From contig CANJVU010000005.1 in NCBI GenBank assembly GCA_947478525.1, positions 1 through 64,000 on the forward strand: 64,000 nucleotides of DNA, in the 5' to 3' direction. The stretch's first letter is position 1; each line of letters opens with the position of its first letter. The DNA comes from Thiotrichales bacterium (lineage in GTDB: Bacteria > Pseudomonadota > Gammaproteobacteria > Francisellales > CACEW01). Positions 35,392 through 45,506 of the stretch are shown one piece after another. The notes beneath the pieces were generated by a model. The model was not told the origin of the DNA. It was given only the letters and a program-made list of their open reading frames with translations, and ran no database searches. The position numbers were made by a program, and so were the translations under genes.

Positions 35392-36264
35392 ATGAACGAT
35401 TATCAAATGGACGATGATAAAACCGTCTTTATGCAAGTACCGTCAGTGCGTAATACGCCGGGTAAAAAACCAACCGCCAATGAATTGGGCGTCGCTGCCA
35501 AAAAAGCCATGCCAGTAGCAACCGGTAACACCATGCTCGACAAAATGTCGCGTGTTGATCATTTGTCCGGGCCCAATGCCTTACTGGAAAATGCCACTGA
35601 ATTACTGGTGCTGCATTATCAACTGGTCAATCATAAATTTGATCACTCGCTGACAGGGTTGCGCAGCTCGCTCAATGAGGCACTGGTGAAATTTGAATTG
35701 CGTTGTCAACAACAAGGCATGTTAAAACCGTTGGTGAAAAGCGCCAAATATGTATTGTGTGCGTTTATCGATGAAACCATTTTGACTTCAGAATCGACCA
35801 AAGATGGCGGTTGGAGCCGACACAGTCTCCTCAGTCATTTTTTCAACGAAACCTGGGGCGGCGAAACCTTTTTCAAAATCCGTCAATTCTGTATTGAAAA
35901 TCTCAACGACTATATTCAGTTGTTAGAAATGTTGTATGTGTGTTTGTGTTTGGGTTTTCGGGGCAAATATGCCGCCCAGCAAGATGGTGATTTACAGGTC
36001 GAGCGCATCAAGCGCGAAACCTATCAGATCATTCGCGAATTCCGTGGCGACATCGAAAGTGTGCCCTTATCGCCGAGTTGGCAGTCCGATTACACCGGCA
36101 AGAAAACGCTACGCCAATATCAATCGATCTGGATTGCGTTAGGTTTGTCACTGGCCGTATTAATCGTGACTTATGCTGGTTTGTCGTACTTCCTCAGTAA
36201 GAGCAGTGCACCGATCGCGCAACAAGTGGTGACCTACATGAACAGCCAAGGTGGCGCGTCATGA
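35392..36264 (+). CDS. tssL: T6SS inner-membrane protein TssL (DotU family)
   Basis: 290 residues. The DotU-type cytosolic domain has ATELLVLHYQLVN, YVLCAFIDETILTS and SLLSHFFNETWGGETFF, followed by GFRGKYAAQQDGD. A single C-terminal membrane helix lies near residues 246-268, giving the tail-anchored topology of TssL. No OmpA-like peptidoglycan-binding extension is present, so cell-wall anchoring must come from another protein. It overlaps tssM by four bases. Confidence 0.94.
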   Translation: MNDYQMDDDKTVFMQVPSVRNTPGKKPTANELGVAAKKAMPVATGNTMLDKMSRVDHLSGPNALLENATELLVLHYQLVNHKFDHSLTGLRSSLNEALVKFELRCQQQGMLKPLVKSAKYVLCAFIDETILTSESTKDGGWSRHSLLSHFFNETWGGETFFKIRQFCIENLNDYIQLLEMLYVCLCLGFRGKYAAQQDGDLQVERIKRETYQIIREFRGDIESVPLSPSWQSDYTGKKTLRQYQSIWIALGLSLAVLIVTYAGLSYFLSKSSAPIAQQVVTYMNSQGGAS

Positions 36265-39200
36265 AAGACAAAATCCTTGCGCCTTTTAAAGCGGTTTGGT
36301 GGTTGCTGCAGCAGCCTTTTTTTTGGTGGTCTTGCCTGGTGTTTGCCATCTGTTTGCTAATCTGGTTTGCTGGCCCTGGCCTGGCGATTTTTAGCTTCAA
36401 CCCCTTGGCGTCTGCCTGGGTGCGGTTGTTGTGCATTTTTCTGGTGTTGGTTTTTTGCGGGTATCGTTTGTTTGGTGTTCAGATCAAACAATGGGTTCAA
36501 GGGCGCAAGTTTCATCAAACCGAAGCCGATCAATTGGCGCATAAACCATTGCCAAAATCCTCACGCCGTCGGTTGAAAAAACAGTTTGCTGAGTTGGTAC
36601 AGTTTTTAAAGTCAGCTTCCAGTGATCGTTTGAAACGTGTGTCTTTATATGATCTACCGTGGTTTTTGGTAATTGGTCCGGCGCAATCTGGTAAAGAAAG
36701 TTTATTGAAAGCCGCGCAGATTGATTTTTCTTATATGTCACGCCATCAGCAACAAGAAAAATCCGATTCGTTCGACTGGTGGGTCAGTGAACACGCGGTG
36801 TTTATCAGTGTTGCTGCACCCTTGTTTGAGCAAGCCGTGCCGCGTGCGGATCAACAGTGGAAATACTTGCTGAAGCTGTTGAAAAAAGCCCGCCCACGTC
36901 GCCCCTTGAACGGTGTGTTGCTGGTATTGGGTTTGCAATCGTTGTTGTCGCAAGAAGTGCAGGGCGATAAAGACAGTTCGATGGTACAACAGGGGCGTTT
37001 GCGGTTACAAGAATTACAAACCAAACTGGGCATTTATTTGCCGACCTATGTGTTCGTCAATCAAGCCGATTGCTTGGCGGGATTCTCCACTTATTTTAGT
37101 GACTATACCGAACGTCAACGTCAGCAAGTATTTGGCATGACCTTCCCAGACAATACCAAACGTGATCAGGAGCATCCAGCAGATTTGTTTTCCTATTATT
37201 TTGATGATCTGGTGGCTTCCCTGCATCATCGTGTATTGACGCATATGGGGCAAGAGTTTAATACTCAACAAAACACCACGATCTACCAATTTCCGATGCA
37301 ATTTTCTGGTACCAAAGCCAAATTGTCCGAGGTGGTGCGCGGTATTTTCAGTCATCGTCGTTTTTTCCATTTACTCAGATTGCGCGGCATTTATTTTACC
37401 AGTGCGCAGCAGGGCAGCCAGCTTGTGGATGTGGTGTTGGGCGAGCAAAGCGCTTCGAAATTACCGGCGGTGCGCAGCCGTAACAAATACAGCTATTTCG
37501 TCGCCAGCACTTTTAATCAATTGCTGATTCCAGAGGCCGAACTGGTGGGCGTGAATAAGCGCTATGAACGACGCTGGAATTTATGGCGTCGGGTGCGTCT
37601 TCTGGCGATTTTAAGTGTTTGCGCGGTGGTGGTATTGGCTTGGGTGTTCAGTTTTGTGCAACATGTCCATTATCAAGATCAAATATCGTTGATGTCTCAG
37701 CAATATAGTAAACTGCCTGCAATAAAACCAGTTGCAACCAACTTCAGTCAACACTATCCACGCTTGAATCTGTTGGGCCAAATGGCGCATTTGCCAGAAG
37801 ACATGCCCGCATCATGGTCATTGCGTTTGGGGCTTTACGAGGATCAATCTCCTTATCAAGCAGTGAATACCTGGTATCAACGTCAATTGAATCAACAATT
37901 TTTGCCTTATGTCATGAGCAGTCTGCATCAAGGGTTAACCAGCGCCTTGGCAGAACCGGATGGAACCGGCGATGCTTATAGTCGCCTGCACAAAACCGAA
38001 GTGGTATATCATTGGCTCAGTAGTTATTTGATGTTTGCGCAACCGAAACATCGTAATCCAGCGGAAATTGTGCAAACGCTAGGGGGTTGGTGGAAAAAAC
38101 AATATACCGGCGATCGTGTTCAGCAAGAATGGCTGGATATGGCGTTGGTGGATGTTTTGCAAGCCGATATTCCCGTGCAAACCGTCGATATGACGTTGGT
38201 CAGACAGGCTCGAGAAGTGCTGTGGCATAGTCCTATTTATTTACAAGCGTATGTCAATTTAAAAACCCATTTAACCCAAGCAAATCAGGCGCATTATACG
38301 CTGGCGTCGGACAACAGTGTCGATGATAGTCAGGTATTCAGCCTGCCGGTTGGTGGGGTGACTGTGCCAGAGTTGTTCACCAAAGAGGGCGATCTCAATG
38401 GCTATGAAAAACGCAGCGGCTATTATTTGAAACAAGCTTCGCAAGCGCAGTGGGTGATGGGCGATGAATATCGCTCGCGTTATTCCTCGGATGATTTGAA
38501 ATCCTTGAAACAACAAATGACGGCATTATATTGGAGAGACTATCTGACGGCATGGGACAACGCCTTGTCACAATTGAATATCGCACCGTTTGATAATTTA
38601 TCCCAAGCGATCAATAACTTGAGTGTGTTAACTCAACACAACTCGCCGATGGTGCAAGTATTGGAACGGGTACAAGACAATACCAGCTGGAGCGGAGGTG
38701 CTTCACGGTTATTTCATTTTGGTAAACCGAAATCCTCTGTTTTTAGCAAAATGAGTTTAGGGGCGACTGACAATATTATCGATAATCATTTCGCACCGCT
38801 CAATGCCATGCTGACCGTTCCAGACAAAGGTCAGGCGCCAATCTATGACGTCTTGCAAAGCCTGGCGAATCTGCAGCAATACCTCAATAAAATTGCCAAC
38901 AGCAGCAATCCGCCCCTGGTGGCTTATCAAGAGTCCCTGGGCATTTTCCAAGGTAAGCCCAACGATGCCATTGCCTTGGTCAAACAAGAAATTGATCGAG
39001 TGCCCACACCCGTAAGCAAATGGTTGCAACAGATCTTGAACAACAGCTACCGCGCCATCTTTGATCAAGCCAATATCTATTTGTCACAGCAATGGCAAAG
39101 TCAGGTTGCAGTGACCTATCAACAAACCCTGGCAGGCCGTTTCCCGATGGATAAAGATGCTCAGCAAACCGCCAACATTGGAGATTTTATCAATTTCTTT

Positions 39201-39797
39201 AAAGTGGGTGGAGTGGAGGATCAATTTTTTACCACCAATCTCTCGCCATTTATGACGGAGGATGCTTCCGGTAATTTAATTTGGGCGCAGATTTCTGGCG
39301 TGCCTTTCTCCACCAATGCGCAAGTGGCCAACGCCATCAATATTGGCCATAAAATTGCGCAAACGTTCTTTAGTGGCCCGCAAGGTAATCAAATTGAGGT
39401 GACCTTAAAGCCACAAACCATGGGTGGCGATGTCAGCAAAGTGTTGATTACCTACAATGGCACCACCAACAGTTCTAGCAGAGATATGATGATGACCTTC
39501 ACCTGGCCAGCAACCGAAGACGGTAGTGTGACGTTGTTGTTATCGGGTGGTTGGACCGGCAGTGATATCACCACCAACTATATTGGGCCATGGGGGTTGT
39601 TCTATTTGTTCAGTAACTCCACTCGTACTTGCGTTACCAGTGGTGTGTGTACCGTGACCTTTGGCAGTGCAGGGCATCAAGCGACGTTTATGCTTAACGC
39701 CACCACGGTCAATGATCCATTTGATTTGACGCTATTACAGCAGTATCAGTTTCCTACACAATTTCATCAACAGGGGATAGACGATGAAAATGAATAA
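36261..39797 (+). CDS. tssM: T6SS membrane protein TssM (IcmF family), copy 1, altered Walker A
   Basis: 1178 residues. Two N-terminal helices (about 20-40 and 52-72), a cytosolic NTPase-like domain, a third helix near residues 445-465, and a large periplasmic region ending in the beta-rich TssJ-binding part. The Walker A position reads GPAQSGKES (139-147): the Lys is present but the following Ser/Thr is Glu, so nucleotide binding may be lost. It overlaps a second tssM by 14 bases. The pair is homologous along the length (for example RPLNGVLLVL against RPLNGILVVL, and VYHWLSSYLMF against VYNWLSAYLMF). Confidence 0.93.
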   Translation: MKDKILAPFKAVWWLLQQPFFWWSCLVFAICLLIWFAGPGLAIFSFNPLASAWVRLLCIFLVLVFCGYRLFGVQIKQWVQGRKFHQTEADQLAHKPLPKSSRRRLKKQFAELVQFLKSASSDRLKRVSLYDLPWFLVIGPAQSGKESLLKAAQIDFSYMSRHQQQEKSDSFDWWVSEHAVFISVAAPLFEQAVPRADQQWKYLLKLLKKARPRRPLNGVLLVLGLQSLLSQEVQGDKDSSMVQQGRLRLQELQTKLGIYLPTYVFVNQADCLAGFSTYFSDYTERQRQQVFGMTFPDNTKRDQEHPADLFSYYFDDLVASLHHRVLTHMGQEFNTQQNTTIYQFPMQFSGTKAKLSEVVRGIFSHRRFFHLLRLRGIYFTSAQQGSQLVDVVLGEQSASKLPAVRSRNKYSYFVASTFNQLLIPEAELVGVNKRYERRWNLWRRVRLLAILSVCAVVVLAWVFSFVQHVHYQDQISLMSQQYSKLPAIKPVATNFSQHYPRLNLLGQMAHLPEDMPASWSLRLGLYEDQSPYQAVNTWYQRQLNQQFLPYVMSSLHQGLTSALAEPDGTGDAYSRLHKTEVVYHWLSSYLMFAQPKHRNPAEIVQTLGGWWKKQYTGDRVQQEWLDMALVDVLQADIPVQTVDMTLVRQAREVLWHSPIYLQAYVNLKTHLTQANQAHYTLASDNSVDDSQVFSLPVGGVTVPELFTKEGDLNGYEKRSGYYLKQASQAQWVMGDEYRSRYSSDDLKSLKQQMTALYWRDYLTAWDNALSQLNIAPFDNLSQAINNLSVLTQHNSPMVQVLERVQDNTSWSGGASRLFHFGKPKSSVFSKMSLGATDNIIDNHFAPLNAMLTVPDKGQAPIYDVLQSLANLQQYLNKIANSSNPPLVAYQESLGIFQGKPNDAIALVKQEIDRVPTPVSKWLQQILNNSYRAIFDQANIYLSQQWQSQVAVTYQQTLAGRFPMDKDAQQTANIGDFINFFKVGGVEDQFFTTNLSPFMTEDASGNLIWAQISGVPFSTNAQVANAINIGHKIAQTFFSGPQGNQIEVTLKPQTMGGDVSKVLITYNGTTNSSSRDMMMTFTWPATEDGSVTLLLSGGWTGSDITTNYIGPWGLFYLFSNSTRTCVTSGVCTVTFGSAGHQATFMLNATTVNDPFDLTLLQQYQFPTQFHQQGIDDENE

Positions 39798-42700
39798 TCA
39801 CCGCAGCCGATGGATTATCGGCGTTGTTATCGTGAGCATGTTGTTCTGGTGGCTTAGCCCAGGCATTTCGTTTAACGGGGATCAACCGTTTGGTCATTGG
39901 TTTGTGCGGCTGTTGGTATGGCTGTTATTATTGCTGCTGACGCGGGTTTGTTACCTTTTTTTTAGCATTCAATTCCATCCGCAAGCGTTAACCGATAAAG
40001 AGTCGGCGCGTTTCACTGCGCTGAAGCAACAGATGCAACAAGTGATTGCTCAGTTGGTGAAACGCCCTTGGACTCAATGGTGGAGCATTTACCACAGGCC
40101 CTGGTATATGGTGATCGGTGAGCCTGGTGTGGGCAAAACCACGTTGTTGGAACAATCCGGGTTATCGTTTCGCTGGCGTTCGGTCAGTCATCGTCAGCTG
40201 CAGGAAAGCAAAGACTGTGATTGGTACCTCTCTGAGCAAGCCGTTTTTATGGATGTTTCCAATGGCTTAAGCCAAGTGCCTGCCGAGGCCAATTTGCGCG
40301 CTACGGCGTGGGGTCAATTCCTGACGTTATTGCGTCACGTCCGTTTGTTCCGTCCGCTCAATGGTATTTTGGTGGTGTTGACGGTGGGGCAATTGTTGGA
40401 ATCCGATGTGGCCAAACGTAAAGCTGCTGCTGAACGTTTGCGTCATACCATCGATACCATTCAACAGCATAGCTATTCCCGTGTGCCGGTGTATGTGATG
40501 ATCGCCAAAACCGATACCCTGCCAGGGTTTGATGCGTTCTTCAGTAACATCAAAGCCAATCGTAAAGGCCAAGTATTTGGTGTGACTTTCCCGCAACACG
40601 TCAAAGCACCGTATAAAGATATTTTGGACACCTACGATGATCAATATCAGCAGTTAATCACCCAATTAAATGCCAGTGTGCTGCCAAATATGCCACGGGA
40701 AAAAGACATTGCTACCAATATGGAGGCGTTTCATTTCCCCCGATCGGTTGCTTTACTGAAAGCGGGATTGCATGATTTTCTGGAGCAGGGGCTTTATTAC
40801 AGCAGTTATTTTCGTAAAATTTACTTGCGCGGCTTTTACTGTGTCGCCACCAGTAATACGGTGGGTCGGGGTGGTCAGGTCAATAAAGGCACCTATTTTT
40901 GCGATGATTTATTCCAATCGGTGATTTTCCACGAGGCATCATTGGGCAGTATTGGTCAGCGTTTTACCGGCATGCTTAATACCATTAAACGTTCGATGTG
41001 CATTGGTGTGGTGGTATTCGCGGCGGTAATGTTAATGGTCTGGTTAGCGGCGTTTTCTAAAGGCCAATTGTATGTGGCGCAGATGAACAGCGACCTGTCT
41101 AATTATCAAAACCAACAACCTGCCTGGCAGCAACAGCCTTATGATGCAGGCGTTACCAGTTCGACCATGGGTATTTTATATGGCATGAGTTATGCCAAAC
41201 AAACCCAATATGCGCATTGGTGGAAGTACCTTGGGTTTCCCTTCCCCGGTAACGTTAATCTGGCGATTGGTCAGCTGTATCAGCAACAATTACAAATCGG
41301 TTATCGCCCCTTTGTGATTAACGAACTGCACAATGGGTTGCAAAACGTGTTGAACAATCCACCGCAAGATGCCAGTGATGCCTATCAACAGTTGGAATAC
41401 GATCAACAAGTGTATAACTGGCTCAGCGCTTACTTGATGTTCCAATACACGCAGCATATGTCGTCAGATCATGTGGAGCGGGTATTGCATGGTTATTGGC
41501 AGTCGCTGTATCAGAACCAGCCGCAAACCGCGCAGCAGTTTAATCAAATGTTGCAGGATATGTTGCGCTCATCGCAAAAACCGGCGCAGTTAGACAATGA
41601 TTTGATTGCACAGGCACGGCAAACTTTGGGTGATCAACCGGTGCCCGTACAAGCCTACTTTACCCTTAAAACCGAAGCCAATTATCTACAACAACCGGAT
41701 CTGGTGGTTGGTGGTAGTGGCACACCATCGATCTTTGCATTTAAGAAATCTCATCAGTTGCCCTATTTCGCAACATTGAATGGCTATCAATACAGTTTCT
41801 CCAATCAGGAAAATCCGGCGATTGAGCAAGTCAGTCAAGAAAAATGGGTGCTGGGTCAAGATGAAGTGGTGGCATTAACCGATCAAAAATTAGCGCAGTA
41901 TCGTACCCAAATGCAGCAGGATTATTGGACCGAATATACCCATGATTGGCAGCAAATGTTAGATGGCACCAGTATTCCAGCCAATGACAATCTTGATCAA
42001 GTGGGCAAACAATTGGCAATATTAGCTAAGGATAATTCACCCTTGGCGGTGTATTTGCAACAAGTCTATGTCAATACTTCGGTATCGGCATTATCCAAAA
42101 TCAACAGTGATGCTACCGGTATTGCTGCTTTGCAACCCTACGCCGCGATGGATCAGTTTTACGATAATCAATGGCCGCAATGGCAAGATAACATTACGCA
42201 ATTGGCGCGCTATGTGCAAAATATTGATGACGCCAGTAATCCGCAATTAGCCGCGTATCAATCTGCCATTAGTTTGGCAGCGGGGCAAATTGATATCGTT
42301 AATCAATGGCAGCAACAATTACCTAACGTGCCAGAGCCGGTGCGCGGCTGGTTGCAGCAGCTGTTAAAAAATAGCGTACAGGCGATTTCTAAAGCGTCTC
42401 AACAGTATTTGGCGCAACAGTGGAACCAGCAATTTTCCAATAGTTGTAAAACCAGTTTAGATGGTCATTACCCTTTTAATTCATTGTCTTCCAATGATGT
42501 GAGTCTGGCGGATTTGCAACAGTATTTTGGCAACCAATCCGCCATGGTGCAATTCATACAGCAAAAAATTGCGCCGCTGGCAGATACCAAAGATCCTTTG
42601 GCTTGGAAAGAAAAACAAGTTGATGGTGTGCGTATGGGGCTGTCTCATGAATTATTGAATAATACCAACAGCATCCTGGCGATTCATCAGGGCTATTTTG

Positions 42701-43101
42701 CCACGAATCAAAATACCCCAGCGTTGTCCTTGCAGGTGGAACCGATGGTGCTCAGTAAAAACTTGGCAGGGGTTGATATTGAATATAACAATCAGTCTTA
42801 TGGTTATCAAAATGGACCATTGCAAGTTCAATCGTTAACCTGGCCAGATCAGGGGCAAAGCGGCGATGTGACCTTGCAGTTTAATGACCTCAATGGTGCC
42901 ACGGCCACCAGTATTTACCCGGGCTTGTGGGGTGTGGTACGCTGGTTGCACTCGGCACAATGGTCGGCCTTGTCACAAGGGTGGTATCAATTGCAATTTG
43001 CCAGCAGTGGTTATGAAGCCAGTTATCAAGTGAAGTTGAACAACGTAGAGCAACAATTGCCGGCAGTGCTGCAACCCACCCCCTTAAAATGCGAGATGTA
43101 A
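39784..43101 (+). CDS. T6SS membrane protein TssM (IcmF family), copy 2, intact Walker A
   Basis: 1105 residues, with AGGGGA just upstream of the ATG. Topology as in copy 1: two N-terminal helices (about 10-30, 40-62), a cytosolic domain, a third helix near 410-430 and a long periplasmic Gln-rich region. The Walker A is canonical, GEPGVGKTT (112-120). Conserved IcmF segments are WYLSEQAVFMDVS, FRPLNGILVVLTVGQLL and PVYVMIAKTDTLPGFDAFF. Two TssM proteins with one TssL and one TssJ in the same operon is unusual; copy 2 could form a mixed ring with copy 1 or serve another T6SS state. Confidence 0.92.
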   Translation: MKMNNHRSRWIIGVVIVSMLFWWLSPGISFNGDQPFGHWFVRLLVWLLLLLLTRVCYLFFSIQFHPQALTDKESARFTALKQQMQQVIAQLVKRPWTQWWSIYHRPWYMVIGEPGVGKTTLLEQSGLSFRWRSVSHRQLQESKDCDWYLSEQAVFMDVSNGLSQVPAEANLRATAWGQFLTLLRHVRLFRPLNGILVVLTVGQLLESDVAKRKAAAERLRHTIDTIQQHSYSRVPVYVMIAKTDTLPGFDAFFSNIKANRKGQVFGVTFPQHVKAPYKDILDTYDDQYQQLITQLNASVLPNMPREKDIATNMEAFHFPRSVALLKAGLHDFLEQGLYYSSYFRKIYLRGFYCVATSNTVGRGGQVNKGTYFCDDLFQSVIFHEASLGSIGQRFTGMLNTIKRSMCIGVVVFAAVMLMVWLAAFSKGQLYVAQMNSDLSNYQNQQPAWQQQPYDAGVTSSTMGILYGMSYAKQTQYAHWWKYLGFPFPGNVNLAIGQLYQQQLQIGYRPFVINELHNGLQNVLNNPPQDASDAYQQLEYDQQVYNWLSAYLMFQYTQHMSSDHVERVLHGYWQSLYQNQPQTAQQFNQMLQDMLRSSQKPAQLDNDLIAQARQTLGDQPVPVQAYFTLKTEANYLQQPDLVVGGSGTPSIFAFKKSHQLPYFATLNGYQYSFSNQENPAIEQVSQEKWVLGQDEVVALTDQKLAQYRTQMQQDYWTEYTHDWQQMLDGTSIPANDNLDQVGKQLAILAKDNSPLAVYLQQVYVNTSVSALSKINSDATGIAALQPYAAMDQFYDNQWPQWQDNITQLARYVQNIDDASNPQLAAYQSAISLAAGQIDIVNQWQQQLPNVPEPVRGWLQQLLKNSVQAISKASQQYLAQQWNQQFSNSCKTSLDGHYPFNSLSSNDVSLADLQQYFGNQSAMVQFIQQKIAPLADTKDPLAWKEKQVDGVRMGLSHELLNNTNSILAIHQGYFATNQNTPALSLQVEPMVLSKNLAGVDIEYNNQSYGYQNGPLQVQSLTWPDQGQSGDVTLQFNDLNGATATSIYPGLWGVVRWLHSAQWSALSQGWYQLQFASSGYEASYQVKLNNVEQQLPAVLQPTPLKCEM

Positions 43102-43104
43102 ACG

Positions 43105-45444
43105 ATGCAAACGATTAAACCCAGTCAGCTTGTTTTATTGCAGCAAGTCGTCGACTATCGTGGCCAATTCCACAACGTGGTGGCGATGATGCTGGGTTTT
43201 TCGCTGAGTAATCCAGAAACTCTGCTTACTGAACAGGCATTGGTGAAGGCGACGAATACCTTGCTCAAGGGCATGAGTCTCGACGAAGGTCTGCCTAAAA
43301 CCCGCGGTGAATTGATGGTGTATGGTTCATTTAAAGCCCCTGAAAAACCAGCGCAGCAAGGTGTGGTTACCGTTGGCACGCACAATATGCGTAAAGACCT
43401 GATCATTTTTCCGAAGCGCCACTGGGAGATATCATCACCCCACAAAGGGGGAAGTGAAGAGATGGTTATCGTGACTGATGAGCCATTGGTCGATGTGCCG
43501 TTGGATTATCAACATGCATTTGGTGGTAAGGGTTTTCTGCCTAATCAACAGGGTATTGGCTATTTGCCTGATGTCAATCGCAACCAACTAAAAGACCCCA
43601 AAACCCCAATTCCCTTACCGCAAGTAGAGCTACGTAACGCCTTACTCAAAACACCATTTAAAAACGAACACCAACCGGTCGCTAGTTTTTTACCATTACC
43701 GTTGCACCATCCTGGGCGGCAGGCGTTTTATGGCAAAATCGATGCTGAATATATGAAGCATCATTTTCCGGCATTGCCCAATGATACTAACCCAGCCTTT
43801 TTTCAAATGGCGCCGTTGGATCAACAAATTGAGGGTTTTTTCGTGCCTGATGAAACCGTGCAGATTAATGGCATGAGCAGCTCTGGCAAGCTGATCACTC
43901 AACTGCCGCCATACCGTGCCCGTTGTTTTATTCATGGTACCCAACCGATGCTGGGGGAGTTCCATGAGTCTTTTCGCGAAATTCCCAGTAACCTTGATAG
44001 CGTGATTTTATTTCCCAATGATGATTTAGGTGTGGTGGTGCATCGCGCGATTTTCCCCGTCAGTGGCATTCAAGCAGAAGAAGTGCACCAGTACCTGCTG
44101 GCAATCGACCATGCGGACCCTCAACAACAGCAACCAGTATCGCATTACCAACAAGCGCTGCATCATCGTCTGGGCAAAGACCGTGTGTTGTATACCCTGA
44201 AAGAAGATGATTTGCTGCCAACTTTAGAAGTTGGTAATGTAAAAAATCCCGCCGCCGATGGTTTTCCTTCTCCTCTTGTGGGATTATCCGAACTCGATAC
44301 CCTCAACCCCACTGAAACCTTAGCCAACAGCAAACAAGCCTTGCAAGCCCTCGAACCCTCCGCAGCAGGACTGCCAGCAATGCCAGCGTTACCAGCGATG
44401 GCAGCGTTAAGCACTGCAACCCAATCCCTACAACTTGCCACGCAAGGAATTAAAATTCCGGGGTTCAATACCATCGTCCCCAAAGACCAAGCCGCTTCCC
44501 AACAAGTGCTGAAAACCCTACTCTCGGGCAAAGGCAACAGCAAAACTTATTCCGGTGTGGTCTGGTCAAAGCTCTCCTTCGCCGGTAAAGACTTATCCAA
44601 TGCCGATTTCAGCGGAGCAGACCTCAAAGACATCGACTTCACCGGCGCCACCCTTAATGGCGCCAGCTTCGCACAAGCAACCCTCACCAACGTCAACTTC
44701 ACCAGCGCCAAAATGGACCAATGCAACTTCCGTCATGCTACCCTTAACCACTGCCAGTTTGACCAAACCCAACTCACCGCACCGATCACCGATGAAAGCA
44801 CGTGGATCAACAACCAGTTCACCAACCAAGAACTCACCAATATCGTCTTCATCAAAACCCAGTTTAGCGGCAACCAATTCACCCAATCCAAACTCAAGCA
44901 AATCACCTGGGTGGCAGGCGAGGGCATGGACAATACCACCTTCACTCAATGTCTGCTCGATCATTGCGACTGCACCCAACAAACCTTGAAAGAGTGCACT
45001 TTCAGCAACAGCCAACTGGTCAAATGCCAGTTTATCAACAGCCACTTTGACGGCTGCACGTTTGACAATATTCAAGCACAAACCGTTGCCATCTCCGGCG
45101 ATAAAGCGGTGGTTAGCAATAGCCAATTGAACAACGCGCAGTTTAAGGATTGTAGTTTTACTGAGTTACGCTGGTATAAAACCGAATTTACCCAATGCGA
45201 CTTCGCCGGTAATGTCATGCTCGACAGCGTATTTGACTGGTGTGCCATCGACAAAACCGATTTTCAATCCGGCCAGCTGGCGAATAGCCGTTGGCTCAGC
45301 ACCCAAATTACCAACAGTAATTTTTTCGCCGCCAATCTCACTGCGAGCCGTTGGTGCCATTGCCGCTTGAAAGACAATTATTTGAAACAAATTGCCACGG
45401 CGTATTTGAAGAAAGAGGATACGGTGGGATTGGAGTTGAGATAA
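43105..45444 (+). CDS. DUF2169 protein with C-terminal pentapeptide repeats (T6SS accessory)
   Basis: 779 residues. The N-terminal ~330 residues match the DUF2169 pattern found in T6SS clusters (KDLIIFPKRHWEIS, VPLDYQHAFGGKGF, LPPYRARCFIHGTQPML). After an Ala/Pro/Leu-rich linker (about 390-455), residues about 495-770 consist of pentapeptide repeats, A(D/N)Lxx-like, for example LSNADFSGADLKDIDFTGA, forming a right-handed beta-helix. DUF2169 proteins are thought to help load PAAR or effector proteins; this is family knowledge. It is the last gene of the operon, three bases after tssM copy 2. Confidence 0.88.
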   Translation: MQTIKPSQLVLLQQVVDYRGQFHNVVAMMLGFSLSNPETLLTEQALVKATNTLLKGMSLDEGLPKTRGELMVYGSFKAPEKPAQQGVVTVGTHNMRKDLIIFPKRHWEISSPHKGGSEEMVIVTDEPLVDVPLDYQHAFGGKGFLPNQQGIGYLPDVNRNQLKDPKTPIPLPQVELRNALLKTPFKNEHQPVASFLPLPLHHPGRQAFYGKIDAEYMKHHFPALPNDTNPAFFQMAPLDQQIEGFFVPDETVQINGMSSSGKLITQLPPYRARCFIHGTQPMLGEFHESFREIPSNLDSVILFPNDDLGVVVHRAIFPVSGIQAEEVHQYLLAIDHADPQQQQPVSHYQQALHHRLGKDRVLYTLKEDDLLPTLEVGNVKNPAADGFPSPLVGLSELDTLNPTETLANSKQALQALEPSAAGLPAMPALPAMAALSTATQSLQLATQGIKIPGFNTIVPKDQAASQQVLKTLLSGKGNSKTYSGVVWSKLSFAGKDLSNADFSGADLKDIDFTGATLNGASFAQATLTNVNFTSAKMDQCNFRHATLNHCQFDQTQLTAPITDESTWINNQFTNQELTNIVFIKTQFSGNQFTQSKLKQITWVAGEGMDNTTFTQCLLDHCDCTQQTLKECTFSNSQLVKCQFINSHFDGCTFDNIQAQTVAISGDKAVVSNSQLNNAQFKDCSFTELRWYKTEFTQCDFAGNVMLDSVFDWCAIDKTDFQSGQLANSRWLSTQITNSNFFAANLTASRWCHCRLKDNYLKQIATAYLKKEDTVGLELR

Positions 45445-45450
45445 GGGTAG

Positions 45451-45476
45451 GGTGGATTAGCGTAGCGTAATCCACC
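45451..45476. repeat. REP-like inverted repeat, copy 2
   Basis: GGTGGATTA (45451-45459) and TAATCCACC (45468-45476) form a perfect 9-bp stem with loop GCGTAGCG. It has the same stem and flanking GTAG as copy 1 at 15813. It follows the last T6SS operon gene and may end its transcript. Confidence 0.8.
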
Positions 45477-45506
45477 ATAGGAATTTAAAGAACGAGGAGT
45501 AACGCA

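Noticed and set aside
36261-43101. IcmF/DotU of a Legionella-type Dot/Icm type IV system
   Set aside because: They sit with tssJ, tssK, an FHA gene and a DUF2169 gene, which belong to T6SS; no dot/icm genes are present.
44593-45126. 177-codon minus-strand frame inside the pentapeptide gene
   Set aside because: Periodic translation caused by the pentapeptide repeat on the plus strand; no start signals.
43105-45444. Pentapeptide protein as a quinolone-resistance (Qnr-type) protein
   Set aside because: The repeats are fused to DUF2169 and are the last part of the T6SS operon; Qnr proteins lack that domain.
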